Counted from the first letter of the stretch, positions 1 through 9,238 are shown. The stretch: 64,000 nt of DNA from an uncultured Actinomycetes bacterium (GCA_903875425.1 CAIQWC010000040.1:62001-126000), one strand, 5' to 3'. Translations and numbers: made by a program. The notes: generated from the letters alone by a model not told the origin.

Positions 1-117
1 GGGCGGATTGTGGTTCGTGCCTCAGGTACCGAAGCGGTTATTCGTATCTTGGTAGAAGCACACGATGCCGCTCGTGCAAACTCAGTGGCGCAAGCGCTGG
101 CTGGGGTAATTGGCTAG
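1..117 (+). CDS. glmM: Phosphoglucosamine mutase, C-terminal end (partial)
   Basis: This is the last 38 codons of a gene entering from the left edge. The translation contains R-A-S-G-T-E followed by AVIRILVEA, which matches the C-terminal phosphate-binding loop of phosphohexomutases (usually RPSGTE). GlmM converts glucosamine-6-phosphate to glucosamine-1-phosphate in UDP-GlcNAc synthesis. The next gene is glmS, which makes the substrate, so GlmM is a better call than another phosphomutase. Only the tail is visible, so the catalytic serine cannot be checked. Confidence 0.85.
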   Translation, partial: GRIVVRASGTEAVIRILVEAHDAARANSVAQALAGVIG

Positions 118-154
118 GGTTCCAACTCCGGCTGAATTGAGCGAGACCGCCCGG

Positions 155-160
155 TAGGCT
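155..160 (+). promoter_or_regulatory. Candidate leaderless -10 box for glmS
   Basis: TAGGCT lies 7 nt before the glmS ATG at 168. There is no Shine-Dalgarno sequence between them and no clear -35. This spacing would put the transcription start at or next to the ATG. Confidence 0.5.
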
Positions 161-167
161 GGGGATC

Positions 168-2006
168 ATGTGCGGCATCATTGGCGTTACCGGTGCAGCA
201 GACGCCCTCGATGTTCTTCTCGATGGCCTCGAGCGGCTGGAGTATCGGGGATACGACTCGGCGGGCGTCGCCCTGGTGAACCACGGTGACGTAGCGCGTT
301 GGCGTATCGCAGACGGGACCCACTCGGTCGCCAGCTTACGGAGCCTCACGGGCTCAGCGCCCCCGGCCCAGGCGGGCCTTGGCCACACTCGCTGGGCCAC
401 CCATGGTCAGCCCAACGAAGCCAACGCGCATCCCCACCTCGACTGCGGTGGGAACTTGGCCTTGGTCCATAACGGCATTATTGAAAACCACGCAGAACTC
501 GCAGCCGGCCTGATTGAGCGTGGTCACGTCTTGACGTCGGTTACCGACAGCGAAGTGCTCGCTCACCTCATCGAGGAATTAATGGAAACCACAGGTTCAC
601 TCCTTACTTCCGTGCAGCAAGCCTTACTGGTGGTGCGCGGAGCCTTTGCCATTGGTGTGATGAGCGAGACCGAACCTGAGCTCATTGTGGCGGCACGACG
701 CATTTCGCCACTGATTGTTGGTCGAAGTCAGGGCGCCTCATACCTCGCCTCTGATATCCCAGCGATTCTTGAACGTACCCGTGACGTGGTGATCGTGGAA
801 GACGATCAAGTCGTAGAGTTGCGTCCAGGTTCGATTATCGTCCGCGACCGTGACGGCCACGAGGTTGTGCCTCGTTCCATGCACATTGACTGGGATATTG
901 AAGCGGCACAAAAAGATGGCTTTGACGATTTCATGACCAAAGAGATCTCAGAGCAGCCTCGTGCCATCGCCGACACCCTACGTGGTCGTATCTCCGATGA
1001 GGGCTGCATTGTGTTGGACCGCTTTGAACTCAGCGACGAGAGGGTGCGAAGTACTAACAAGATCGTCATGGTGGCCTGTGGATCGAGTTTCCATGCCGCT
1101 CTTGTGGCCAAGTACGCCTTTGAACGCTGGACACGTATTCCTGTCGAGGTCGATATCGCCTCTGAATTTCGCTATCGCGACCCCGTTCTCGACAAGCAGA
1201 CGCTGGTCATCGGCGTGAGTCAATCAGGTGAGAGTGTCGATACGCTTCAGGCCGTTCGCCACGGTGCTGACGGGGGAGCGGCCACCATGGTGGTTACCAA
1301 CGTGGTTGATTCCACCATGGCGAGAGAAGCTGACGCCGTGCTCTATACCCGGGCAGGGCCTGAGATCTCGGTTGCCTCTACGAAGACGGTGCTTGCGTCC
1401 ATCGTGGCGCTACAACTCTTAGGCCTTCACTTGGCTCGCGTGCGCGGCAGTCTTGACGATGCGGCCTTCGCGGCAGAGATTGCTGCGCTTGGAAGCCTTG
1501 AAGCAATGGTTGCTGACACTATTAGTCGAGACGAACAAACACGCACCGTAGCAAACGCGGTGATGGATGCACGAGACTTCTTCTTCTTGGGTCGCCATGC
1601 TGGCTATCCAACCGCACTCGAAGGTGCGTTGAAGCTAAAAGAAATCTCCTACCTTCACGCGGAGGGCTATCCCGGTGGGGAGCTCAAACATGGCCCCCTC
1701 GCCGTGATCGAGCCAGGCTGTGTGGTCGTGGCCCTCGCGACGGGTAGTCCACTGAAAGAAAAGATGCTTTCGAATGTGGCGGAAGTGAAATCACGCGGGG
1801 CAACCGTCATCCTGGTCGTTGATGATGGTGACGAAGTGGCCGCTGCTCTTGGGGACTATTGCATCTTCGTACCAGCCGCGCCTGAGCTTCACGCGCCGGT
1901 GAAGGATCTCGTTCCCCTTCAGCAGTTTGCGTATCACCTTGCGCGTGGTCGCGGATTTAACGTTGACCGTCCACGGAACTTGGCGAAGACGGTGACGGTG
2001 GAGTGA
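168..2006 (+). CDS. glmS: Glutamine-fructose-6-phosphate aminotransferase (isomerizing)
   Basis: A 612-residue enzyme that makes glucosamine-6-phosphate from fructose-6-phosphate and glutamine, the first step to UDP-GlcNAc and peptidoglycan. The ATG is followed by Cys2 (MCGIIGVTG), the N-terminal nucleophile of class II glutamine amidotransferases, which fixes the start. The glutaminase domain (about 1-240) has HTRWATHG and the HNGIIEN segment. Two SIS sugar-isomerase domains follow, with CGSSFHA and SQSGESVDT motifs. The C-terminus LAKTVTVE is the usual family ending and carries the catalytic lysine. Length is normal. It follows glmM and overlaps acpS by 4 nt (GTGA). Confidence 0.97.
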   Translation: MCGIIGVTGAADALDVLLDGLERLEYRGYDSAGVALVNHGDVARWRIADGTHSVASLRSLTGSAPPAQAGLGHTRWATHGQPNEANAHPHLDCGGNLALVHNGIIENHAELAAGLIERGHVLTSVTDSEVLAHLIEELMETTGSLLTSVQQALLVVRGAFAIGVMSETEPELIVAARRISPLIVGRSQGASYLASDIPAILERTRDVVIVEDDQVVELRPGSIIVRDRDGHEVVPRSMHIDWDIEAAQKDGFDDFMTKEISEQPRAIADTLRGRISDEGCIVLDRFELSDERVRSTNKIVMVACGSSFHAALVAKYAFERWTRIPVEVDIASEFRYRDPVLDKQTLVIGVSQSGESVDTLQAVRHGADGGAATMVVTNVVDSTMAREADAVLYTRAGPEISVASTKTVLASIVALQLLGLHLARVRGSLDDAAFAAEIAALGSLEAMVADTISRDEQTRTVANAVMDARDFFFLGRHAGYPTALEGALKLKEISYLHAEGYPGGELKHGPLAVIEPGCVVVALATGSPLKEKMLSNVAEVKSRGATVILVVDDGDEVAAALGDYCIFVPAAPELHAPVKDLVPLQQFAYHLARGRGFNVDRPRNLAKTVTVE

Positions 2007-2440
2007 GCGATCTCTCCCTGCCCGAGACTCGAGGCGGGCACGTTCTCGCCACGGGTATCGACATTATTTCGGTTGAGCGAGTTGCTCAATCGCTGCGTCG
2101 ACGCCCCTCGCTAGAAGGTCGCTTGCTCACCGATGACGAGCGAGCACTGCTGAACTCAGTGAATTCACCAAGTTCTCGGATCAAGTCGATTGCCGCGAGA
2201 ATCGCGGCCAAGGAAGCGGTAATGAAATGTTTAGGTCAGGGCTTTGATCGCATTTCCTTTCTCGAAGTCGAAATTCAAGGTGGCCGAGGCAGTCAACCCG
2301 AGGTTGTGTTAACTCGGCGGGCAGAGCGCCGAGCCGCCGAACTTGGAATTGATGAGGTGCTCGTGTCGCTCAGCCACGATGACACCCATGCCGCCGCAAC
2401 AGCGGTGGCGACGGGGGAGTGCCCGTGCAGCCCGTCGTAA
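2003..2440 (+). CDS. acpS: Holo-[acyl-carrier-protein] synthase
   Basis: A 145-residue phosphopantetheinyl transferase that moves 4'-phosphopantetheine from CoA to the acyl carrier protein serine. Visible motifs are GIDIISVERV with the metal-binding Asp, AAKEAVMKCLG with the metal-binding Glu, and SLSHDDTHAAATAV near the end. The GTG start lies in the glmS stop (GTGA, 4-nt overlap), pointing to translational coupling. About 16 residues precede the conserved GID motif, slightly longer than usual, and no better downstream start is visible. The acpS-nnr-alr order is common in bacteria. Confidence 0.95.
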   Translation: MSDLSLPETRGGHVLATGIDIISVERVAQSLRRRPSLEGRLLTDDERALLNSVNSPSSRIKSIAARIAAKEAVMKCLGQGFDRISFLEVEIQGGRGSQPEVVLTRRAERRAAELGIDEVLVSLSHDDTHAAATAVATGECPCSPS

Positions 2441-3801
2441 GCCTTGATCAGATGCGCACCGCCGATGAGATTGCGGTGGCGCTCTATGGTCATGACACAC
2501 TCGTTGAGCGCGCCGGTGAAGCAGTAGCGGAATTCGCTAGGGAATTACTTGGTGACGCAGAGCACGCTCGCGTCGCGGTGCTGTGTGGCCCTGGCTCAAA
2601 TGGGGCCGATGGTCGCGTGGCGGCGCGTATCTTGCGAGAGGCTGGCAGCTTGGTCGAAGAGTATGACGCGGATGCCATCGATGGGGTGATCGATGATGTC
2701 GACTTAGTCATTGACGCGCTCTTTGGGACGGGACTGTCTCGTTCAGTGAGCACTCCTCTCATCGCCGACGGTATCCCGGTACTGAGCGTTGATATTGCGT
2801 CGGGCATCTGGGGTGATACCGGCGAAGTACTCGGCCATGCCATCGAAGCCGATTGGACCCTTGCCATCCAATCTCTCAAACTTGGTCATCTCCTTGGAGC
2901 GGGCCCTGAGCACGCCGGAGAAATTGTGGTGGCCGATATCGGCATCGTGGTGGCGCCATCGATGGCCTTGCTTGAGTCGGATGATCGTTTTCACATTGAC
3001 GCGAAAGCTCGCGATGAACATAAGTGGTCGGTAGCAGTTGGCATGATTGCTGGTTCTGAGGGTATGGAAGGTGCAGCGGTACTGTGCGCTCAAGCAGCGC
3101 AACGCAGTGGTGCGGGTATGGTTCGCCTCGTGACCACGGCACCGTCGGGTGCTAGCGCATGGCCGCTCGAAGCCGTGCGGGTTCACGTTGATGGGGAACA
3201 TCTTTTCCAAGCAACGATGGATCTCGATCGTTGCCATGCGCTCGTTATTGGTCCGGGCCTCGGCCGCGGCGACGCCGTAGGCCAAGCAGTGCGAGACATC
3301 GTCGCGCAGCGAAGTGTCCCTGTGGTGCTCGATGCTGATGGGCTCTTCGCCTTCGATGACATCGAACAGCTATCTGCTGGGGTGGGATCGTGTGACGCCG
3401 AGGTCATCATCACCCCTCACGAAGGTGAACTGGCTCGGCTTCTGGGTTCGTCCCTCCTCGCTGATCGAGTCGGTCAACTACGGGGCATCGCTGCCGAGAC
3501 CGGAGCGGTCGTGCTCTTAAAGGGCCCGACCACCATCGTGGTGGCTCCCGAGGCCATCGATGGGATTGATGTGTTGTTTTGTAATGCAGGGGATAGCTCG
3601 CTGGCTACCGCGGGAACGGGCGATGTATTAGCCGGGATTATTGGCGCTCTCCTCGCCCGAGGTACGAGCGCGCTGTATGCGGCAGGCATTGGGGCTTTGG
3701 TGCATGCTTTAGGGGCACAACGATCAACAAGTGTCTTGGTGGCCTCGGACCTGCCGTACCTTGTTGGAGAGGTGATGAACGAGGTGTTGCATGGCAGTTG
3801 A
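2425..3801 (+). CDS. nnr: Bifunctional NAD(P)H-hydrate epimerase / ADP-dependent dehydratase
   Basis: Repairs hydrated NAD(P)H: the N-terminal YjeF_N domain epimerises (R) to (S) hydrate and the C-terminal kinase-like domain dehydrates it using ADP. The N-domain (about 1-165) has GPGSNGADGRVAARIL and VDIASGIWGDTGEV. The C-domain shows VIGPGLGRGD, VVLDADGL, ITPHEGE, LLKGPTT and TAGTGDVLAGIIGALLARG. The N-domain is shorter than the roughly 210 residues usual in the family. GTG 2425 is preferred because GGGGGAG sits 5 nt upstream; GTG 2419 is the alternative. It overlaps acpS at its start and alr by 11 nt at its end. Confidence 0.93.
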   Translation: MQPVVSLDQMRTADEIAVALYGHDTLVERAGEAVAEFARELLGDAEHARVAVLCGPGSNGADGRVAARILREAGSLVEEYDADAIDGVIDDVDLVIDALFGTGLSRSVSTPLIADGIPVLSVDIASGIWGDTGEVLGHAIEADWTLAIQSLKLGHLLGAGPEHAGEIVVADIGIVVAPSMALLESDDRFHIDAKARDEHKWSVAVGMIAGSEGMEGAAVLCAQAAQRSGAGMVRLVTTAPSGASAWPLEAVRVHVDGEHLFQATMDLDRCHALVIGPGLGRGDAVGQAVRDIVAQRSVPVVLDADGLFAFDDIEQLSAGVGSCDAEVIITPHEGELARLLGSSLLADRVGQLRGIAAETGAVVLLKGPTTIVVAPEAIDGIDVLFCNAGDSSLATAGTGDVLAGIIGALLARGTSALYAAGIGALVHALGAQRSTSVLVASDLPYLVGEVMNEVLHGS

Positions 3802-5002
3802 GGGAACCCTGCGGCCTATGTGGGCCGAGATTGATTTAGATGCGCTACGCGCCAACGCTGGCAGTATCGCGAAGCGTGTCGCCCCAGCAGCACTCTGTGC
3901 GGTGGTTAAGGCTGATGCTTATGGCCACGGGGCGGTACGTGCGGCCCTTGCCTTCTTAGAAGGTGGCGCGCAAGGTCTTGCCGTAGCAATCGTGGACGAA
4001 GGTGTAGAACTACGGCAAGCCGAAATTACGGCTCCGATTCTCCTACTCTCTGAACCAGCAGCTGATGCCTTTGAAGTTTGTTTCGCTGCAGGCCTCACCC
4101 CTACCATCGCGACTATCGAAGGCGTTCGCTACGCAGCGAATGCGGCCAAGGTGATTGGCGGAAGTCAACCTATCCATATCAAGGTCGACACCGGGATGCA
4201 CCGAGTGGGTGTTTCCGTTGAAGATCTCGGAGCGTTGATTGATGAGGTCATCGCTCATCCGCAGTTAGTCATTGAGGGTATGTACACACACTTTGCGGTG
4301 GCTGACGGCGAGAGCAGCGAAGATGTTGCCTATACCGACGCGCAACTCATGCGTTTTGACCAAGCAGTCGCTATCGCCGCTGATCGTGGTATCACACCGC
4401 CGGTCCTGCATGCGGCAAACTCTGCCGGCGCGATCAGCCGAGCCGATGCTCGCTTCTCAATGGTGAGAGCTGGGCTGGTGCTTTACGGTGAAGTTCCCTC
4501 GACGCAAACGCGCAAGGCGGCCGAAGCGCTCGATGGTGCTCTTGAGTTGAAACCAGCACTCACCATCAAAGCTCGCGTCTCTGCAGTACGTGATATTGAT
4601 GCCGGTGAGCGGCCTTCCTATGGTCGCCGGCGTGCCCTTCTTGGGAAGAGTCGGGTGGCAACGGTTCCTATGGGCTATGCCGATGGTTTCCCTCGTCGAC
4701 TCTTTGATGCTGGTGCCGAGGTTCTGATCTCGGGTCGGCGCTATCCCTTGGCAGGGTCGGTAACGATGGACCAAATCATGGCTGACTGTGGTGATCACCA
4801 CGTGGCGGTAGGCGATGAAGTGGTGTTGCTTGGTAGCCAAGGTAGCGAAGTGATCTCGGCGACGGAGTGGGCACAACGCCTTGAAACCATCACCTGGGAA
4901 GTACTCTGCGGTATCGGACCACGAGTACATCGACGCTACATTGGTCAAGCGTCAGCGCCAGTGGCTAAGCGCCGTAAGAAGTGGTGGTTGCCGCAGTCAT
5001 GA
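3791..5002 (+). CDS. alr: Alanine racemase
   Basis: A 403-residue PLP enzyme converting L- to D-alanine for peptidoglycan. Lys40 in AVVKADAYGHGA is the Schiff-base lysine. MYTHFAVAD and RAGLVLYGE belong to the TIM barrel. The C-terminal beta domain has SYGRRR, VPMGYADGFPRR and LAGSVTMDQIMAD, the region that supplies the opposing catalytic tyrosine in the dimer. Length is slightly above the usual 360-390 because of a basic tail ending KRRKKWWLPQS. It overlaps nnr by 11 nt and the following hydrolase by 4 nt. Confidence 0.96.
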   Translation: MAVEGTLRPMWAEIDLDALRANAGSIAKRVAPAALCAVVKADAYGHGAVRAALAFLEGGAQGLAVAIVDEGVELRQAEITAPILLLSEPAADAFEVCFAAGLTPTIATIEGVRYAANAAKVIGGSQPIHIKVDTGMHRVGVSVEDLGALIDEVIAHPQLVIEGMYTHFAVADGESSEDVAYTDAQLMRFDQAVAIAADRGITPPVLHAANSAGAISRADARFSMVRAGLVLYGEVPSTQTRKAAEALDGALELKPALTIKARVSAVRDIDAGERPSYGRRRALLGKSRVATVPMGYADGFPRRLFDAGAEVLISGRRYPLAGSVTMDQIMADCGDHHVAVGDEVVLLGSQGSEVISATEWAQRLETITWEVLCGIGPRVHRRYIGQASAPVAKRRKKWWLPQS

Positions 5003-6009
5003 AACGCCGGGGGGCAGCGATTGCGGGGGCCTTACTCGGTACCGCCGGAGTGATGGCGTGGTCAGGTCTGACCTTCGAGCGGATTGGTGCGCGTCGTCTT
5101 CAAGCGAGCGAGGAGGATCTTCGCGATGCTGGGCTTACTATGCCTTCGCAGGCGAGGCATCACCTCATCGATGTCAGCGATGCCGGCCGTATCCATGCCG
5201 TAGAGATGGGCGAAGGACCAACGGTGGTGTTGGTGCATGGGATCACCTTGAATGTCTCGATCTTTACGCTCACCATGAGAGCCATGAGCGCGACGCATCG
5301 TGTCATCGCTATCGATTTGCGCGGCCACGGTAACTCCCTCATTGGTAACGAAGGTGTGGGGATGGATCGGCTTGCCCGAGATGTCGTTGAAGTCCTCGCT
5401 GCTCTCGATGTGCGCAACAGTGTGCTCTTGGGTCACTCCATGGGCGGCATGGTGGCGCAGGTTGTTACTGGGCGTTATCACGAAGCCGTGGCTGAGCGCG
5501 TGGCTCACCTTGTCTTGCTTGGATCCTCCGCCGGGCCAGCGAGTCAAAGCGGACCGCAACGCTGGGCCTTTCAGAGTCTTAATCGCCTAGCGCGTCGCGG
5601 ATTTAGGAAGCGGGCACATAAGGGCGAAGGGGTCTTTCCGGGGAACGATATGGCTATTTGGCTAACGCGACTCAGCTTTGGACGAAGGCCTAACCCAGCT
5701 GCGGTTGAACTTGCCAAGTCAGTAACTCAGTCGACCCCGCCGGCCGTTGTGGCTGAATTTCTTGAAGAACTCTTCTCCTTCGATGGTCGGGACCTCTTGG
5801 TGGCCATTCAACAAAGTGCGACGGTCATGGTGGGCACCCTCGATTTTTTGATGCCACCGCGCCATGCTCGTGTCATGGCAAGCCTGATGCGAAGTGCCGA
5901 GTACGTAGAGGTGCGCGGAGCTGGGCACATGATCATGCTCGAAACTCCCGGTGAGCTTGTTGCTTGTCTCGAAGCGGCGAGTTGGCGGTCGCGTCACCCA
6001 AGCGCGTGA
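4999..6009 (+). CDS. Alpha/beta-fold hydrolase with N-terminal membrane anchor
   Basis: A 336-residue alpha/beta hydrolase. The ATG at 4999 is in an ATGA overlap with the alr stop, so it is preferred to the in-frame GTG at 4981. An N-terminal basic and hydrophobic stretch (MKRRGAAIAGALLGTAG) suggests a signal anchor. Catalytic elements are VLVHG (oxyanion loop), GHSMGGM (nucleophile serine), GTLDFLMPPRHA (acid) and GAGHMIMLE (histidine). A hydrolase at this place between alr and the tsa genes is common in actinobacteria. The substrate is unknown; lipid or ester hydrolysis is a guess. Confidence 0.85.
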   Translation: MKRRGAAIAGALLGTAGVMAWSGLTFERIGARRLQASEEDLRDAGLTMPSQARHHLIDVSDAGRIHAVEMGEGPTVVLVHGITLNVSIFTLTMRAMSATHRVIAIDLRGHGNSLIGNEGVGMDRLARDVVEVLAALDVRNSVLLGHSMGGMVAQVVTGRYHEAVAERVAHLVLLGSSAGPASQSGPQRWAFQSLNRLARRGFRKRAHKGEGVFPGNDMAIWLTRLSFGRRPNPAAVELAKSVTQSTPPAVVAEFLEELFSFDGRDLLVAIQQSATVMVGTLDFLMPPRHARVMASLMRSAEYVEVRGAGHMIMLETPGELVACLEAASWRSRHPSA

Positions 6010-6569
6010 GTAGTCTCGATTGTCAAGCACGGAGCGCGCAATCATGTCGTGATTGCGAATTAGCTCAGACGCGCCGCCAAGCCGTCTTCGGTAGTGGACC
6101 TTCACAGGCAGGACTCATCATTATCGGTGAGGCGCCTGGCGCTCATGAAGACGAGGGGGGTGCACCGTTTATCGGACGCTCAGGACGCCTGCTGCTTGGC
6201 TTGCTCGAAGAAGAACTTGGCCTCACTCGAAACGATGTGTACATCGCCAATACTGTTAAGTGCCGACCTCCACAGAATCGAACGCCGAGGATGAAAGAAA
6301 TTGAGGCCTGCTTCCCAAGGCTTAGAACTCAGGTGGAGACGATTGCGCCGTCATCCATTCTCTGTGTAGGGGCGACTGCCCAGCGAGCCTTAACGGGTGA
6401 TCGGAGACCTATGCGCGACGCTCATGGTCAAGTTTTCGATACACACTTTGGTATTCGCGCAGTGGTGACCTATCATCCAGCGGCAGCACTACGGAACGGA
6501 TCACGTATCGTGGAAGCTATGCGGGCTGACCTTGGCGTTCTCGGTGGCTTGCTCGGATCGCAGCGATGA
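6006..6569 (+). CDS. Uracil-DNA glycosylase family 4/5 (iron-sulfur type)
   Basis: A 187-residue iron-sulfur uracil-DNA glycosylase that removes uracil from DNA as the first step of base excision repair. Four cysteines fit a [4Fe-4S] cluster: C14 and C17 (CRDC), C86 (VKCRPP) and C102 (EACFP), the last two 15 residues apart as the family requires. Active-site motifs are GEAPGAHEDEGGAPFIGRSG near residues 41-60 and TYHPAA near the end. GTG 6006 in a GTGA overlap with the hydrolase stop is preferred; TTG 5964 is an in-frame alternative. Confidence 0.92.
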   Translation: MSSLDCQARSAQSCRDCELAQTRRQAVFGSGPSQAGLIIIGEAPGAHEDEGGAPFIGRSGRLLLGLLEEELGLTRNDVYIANTVKCRPPQNRTPRMKEIEACFPRLRTQVETIAPSSILCVGATAQRALTGDRRPMRDAHGQVFDTHFGIRAVVTYHPAAALRNGSRIVEAMRADLGVLGGLLGSQR

Positions 6570-7057
6570 CCCTGACCTTGACCACCACCTCCGTTGAACA
6601 GACTCGCACCCTGGGAACTGCCTTAGCCTCACTCTTGGTCCCCGGGGTTGTGGTGGTGGCAGCCGGCGGACTCGGCGCCGGTAAGACCGCCATGGCACAG
6701 GGCTTGGCCAGCGGTCTTGGTGTTACTGATCGGGTGACATCGCCAACCTTCACGCTCTTGGCTTCTCACGACGCTCACAATGAGCGTGGCATCCGCACCA
6801 TGTTGCACGCGGATCTCTACCGAGCACACTCTGGCGAAGAGGTTGATGATCTGGCTATCGGTGAGATGGTGGAGTCAGGCGCGGTATGTTTCGTCGAATG
6901 GGGCGATCGTGCTCCAGATGTTTTCGGTTCTGAACGAGTTTTTGTGACTATTACGCAAGGCCAAGACCAAGACGAGAGAACAATTTCTATTGCTAACCAT
7001 TCGACCGTGATTACTGATCAAGATCTCCATCGCGTCCTTGGAGCTTGGGTACGGTGA
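6566..7057 (+). CDS. tsaE: tRNA threonylcarbamoyladenosine biosynthesis ATPase TsaE
   Basis: A 163-residue P-loop ATPase that helps TsaB-TsaD make N6-threonylcarbamoyladenosine at A37 of ANN-reading tRNAs. The Walker A motif GGLGAGKT is at residues 34-41. SPTFTL (switch I) and HADLYR follow, then FVEWGDR, all typical of the family. It starts in an ATGA overlap with the glycosylase and ends in a GTGA overlap with tsaB. With tsaB and tsaD two genes on, the t6A functional set is complete here apart from TsaC. Confidence 0.95.
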   Translation: MTLTLTTTSVEQTRTLGTALASLLVPGVVVVAAGGLGAGKTAMAQGLASGLGVTDRVTSPTFTLLASHDAHNERGIRTMLHADLYRAHSGEEVDDLAIGEMVESGAVCFVEWGDRAPDVFGSERVFVTITQGQDQDERTISIANHSTVITDQDLHRVLGAWVR

Positions 7058-7722
7058 AAATTCTCTCCATTGAAACGGCGACGCCAGTTGCTGCCGTCGC
7101 GCTCGCCGAGGGGGATGACGTTTCGGTAGTTGAGGCGTCGAACGATATGCACCATGTGGAGTCTTTGATACCCACGATCGAAGCCATGACTAGCGAGCGG
7201 GCGTGGTCAATGAGCGACATCGATCTCATCGTGGTCGATATCGGTCCAGGACTCTTTACGGGACTACGTGTCGGCGTGGCGACAGCGCGTAGCTTGGCGG
7301 CTGCTCTTGGCTGCGCCATAGCTCCGGTGAGCAGTCTCGAAGTGCTTGCCCACGAGACCGTTGAGCAAGCAGACCGCTGGGTCGTTATTGACGCACGACG
7401 AAGAGAGGTATTTGCTCAACACTTTCATGCTTCGCGAGCCCTAGGGGAGCCAAGGGTAATGAGTCCTGAGGTCCTGGGCGCTGCTGCGGAACCGAGGTCG
7501 GTCTTGGTGGGGGATGGTGCCCAGCGCTATCGAGACATCTTCGAGTCCGCGGGACTCACGCTCTTGGACGACCCGTTGAGCCCTAATCCCGCGGCGGCAA
7601 TTGAACTTGTCATCGGGGCGAAGCGAAGTAGTGGCATAGCGCTCGAAGCGATTGTGCCTCAGTATCTGCGGGACCCTGATGCCGTCGCAAACTTTCATGT
7701 TCTTGATCGGTTCCAGCGATGA
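7054..7722 (+). CDS. tsaB: tRNA threonylcarbamoyladenosine biosynthesis protein TsaB
   Basis: A 222-residue paralogue of TsaD that scaffolds the t6A transfer complex. The N-terminus ILSIETATPVAAVAL and the segment DIGPGLFTGLRVGVATARSLA are the ASKHA-fold signatures of TsaB. GTG 7054 (GTGA overlap with the tsaE stop) is chosen over TTG 7045 because it places ILSIET at the usual distance from the N-terminus. It overlaps rimI by 4 nt (ATGA). Confidence 0.95.
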   Translation: MKILSIETATPVAAVALAEGDDVSVVEASNDMHHVESLIPTIEAMTSERAWSMSDIDLIVVDIGPGLFTGLRVGVATARSLAAALGCAIAPVSSLEVLAHETVEQADRWVVIDARRREVFAQHFHASRALGEPRVMSPEVLGAAAEPRSVLVGDGAQRYRDIFESAGLTLLDDPLSPNPAAAIELVIGAKRSSGIALEAIVPQYLRDPDAVANFHVLDRFQR

Positions 7723-8213
7723 GTGAGGTCATACTCGAAGCAATGCGACGCCGCGACATCAAGACGGTTGCGGCGATTGAAGACTTATGTTTTCCCGAAC
7801 CTTGGTCGGAACGATTGTTAAATGACGAGCTGAGGCTAGCGAATCGTCGCTATATGGTGGCTCGGATTAATAACGACATCGTGGGGTATGTCGGTTGGAT
7901 GTTCGTCGATGATGAGGTCCATGTGAACACCATCGCGACTATCCCCGACCTTCGCGGACACGGTATCGCCTCTCGGCTCTTACTCGAAGGTATTGGCGTG
8001 GCAGTTGAACGTGGCGTCACGGGTGTTACCCTCGAAGTGGGAGCCACCAACAGCGCCGCTCAGCGGCTCTACCAATACTTTGGCCTTGCGCCCGTCGGTG
8101 TTCGCCGTGGCTACTACGCGGGCGGCGAAGATGCCATCGTCATGTGGAACCGTGAGATCGCCTCCGATACTGATCGCCTTCGACGAGATGAGATAGCACG
8201 AGGCTTAGGGTGA
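7719..8213 (+). CDS. rimI: Ribosomal protein S18-alanine N-acetyltransferase (GNAT family)
   Basis: A 164-residue GNAT acetyltransferase. The acetyl-CoA-binding motif is visible as IATIPDLRGHGIASRLL, with the R-G-H-G-I-A core, and NSAAQRLYQYFGL follows. Its position between tsaB and tsaD is the classic place for rimI, which acetylates the N-terminal alanine of ribosomal protein S18. In actinobacteria this enzyme can act on other N-termini, so substrate specificity is inferred. Start and stop both overlap neighbours by 4 nt. Confidence 0.9.
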   Translation: MSEVILEAMRRRDIKTVAAIEDLCFPEPWSERLLNDELRLANRRYMVARINNDIVGYVGWMFVDDEVHVNTIATIPDLRGHGIASRLLLEGIGVAVERGVTGVTLEVGATNSAAQRLYQYFGLAPVGVRRGYYAGGEDAIVMWNREIASDTDRLRRDEIARGLG

Positions 8214-9238
8214 GTGCGATGACGACTGGTCGTATCCTCGCGATTGAATCGAGCTGTGATGAGACTGCGGCTGCTGTCGTTACCCGTGACCTTCGAGTCT
8301 TGAGTTCGGTCGTTTCAAGTCAGATTGCACTGCACGAATCGTTTGGAGGCGTCGTACCCGAAATTGCTGGTCGAGCTCATCTCGAGGTGATGGAACCCGT
8401 AATCGAGGCTGCTTTGCGCGAAGCGGGAGGTTCTATCACTGAGCCCGGGGTCGATGCGGTAGCTGTTACGGCAGGGCCAGGATTAATTGGCTCACTGCTC
8501 GTGGGCTTGTCGTCTGCGAAGGCCCTGTGTCTCGCCTGGGGATTACCGCTCCTTGCGGTTAACCATATGGAGGGTCACCTCTTTGCCGCTCAATTAGAAG
8601 TTCCTGATCTGGCCTTTCCAGCAGTCACGCTCTTGGTGTCAGGTGGACACACTGAATTCATCGAGGTACGCGGTCCTGGACAGTACCGCTTGCTTGGGGC
8701 AACTATTGATGACGCTGCTGGTGAGGCCTACGATAAAGTCGCGCGCTACCTCGGACTCGGATATCCCGGCGGCCCGGCACTCGATCGTTTGGCGCAACTC
8801 GGTAATCCCAAGGCCATATCCTTGCCTCGAGCTATGAAAAATGAAGGGCTCGATGTTTCCTTCTCTGGTCTTAAGTCTGCGGTCATTCGCGCCGTTGATG
8901 GTGATCCCTCGCTAGCGATCGAAGATATAGCAGCGTCTTTTCAAGCAGCAGCCGTTGACGTACTGGTCATTAAGGCCATGCGCGCGGTCGATCTCGTCGG
9001 CGCGAGAACCTTGGTGCTCGGTGGTGGGGTGGCCGCGAACTCAGAGCTTCGCCGCCGCTGCGCCGAGGAAGCTCATGCCGCGGGTATTGCCTGTGCCTTG
9101 CCGTCTATGGCGATGTGTACGGACAACGCGGCCATGATCGGTGCAGCCGGCTGGCATCAGTTTCTAAGTGTGGGGCCAAGCAGTCTTAGGATGGCTGCGA
9201 ATCCCTCGTGGCAACTAGATATGGAGCGCGACGCATGA
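8210..9238 (+). CDS. tsaD: tRNA N6-adenosine threonylcarbamoyltransferase TsaD
   Basis: A 342-residue catalytic subunit of the t6A complex. ILAIESSCDETAAAVV is the N-terminal ASKHA motif. Metal ligands lie in NHMEGHLFA. Nucleotide-binding segments are LLVSGGHTEF, DDAAGEAYDKVARYLGLGYP and SFSGLKSAV. Length is normal for bacterial TsaD. The GTG start is in a GTGA overlap with rimI; an ATG three codons later could also serve. It overlaps pdxH by 4 nt. Confidence 0.97.
   Translation: MSAMTTGRILAIESSCDETAAAVVTRDLRVLSSVVSSQIALHESFGGVVPEIAGRAHLEVMEPVIEAALREAGGSITEPGVDAVAVTAGPGLIGSLLVGLSSAKALCLAWGLPLLAVNHMEGHLFAAQLEVPDLAFPAVTLLVSGGHTEFIEVRGPGQYRLLGATIDDAAGEAYDKVARYLGLGYPGGPALDRLAQLGNPKAISLPRAMKNEGLDVSFSGLKSAVIRAVDGDPSLAIEDIAASFQAAAVDVLVIKAMRAVDLVGARTLVLGGGVAANSELRRRCAEEAHAAGIACALPSMAMCTDNAAMIGAAGWHQFLSVGPSSLRMAANPSWQLDMERDA

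Noticed and set aside
2743-3285. 180-residue minus-strand open frame opposite nnr
   Set aside because: It lies entirely antisense to a well-supported enzyme gene, has no recognisable motif and shows the biased composition of a shadow frame.
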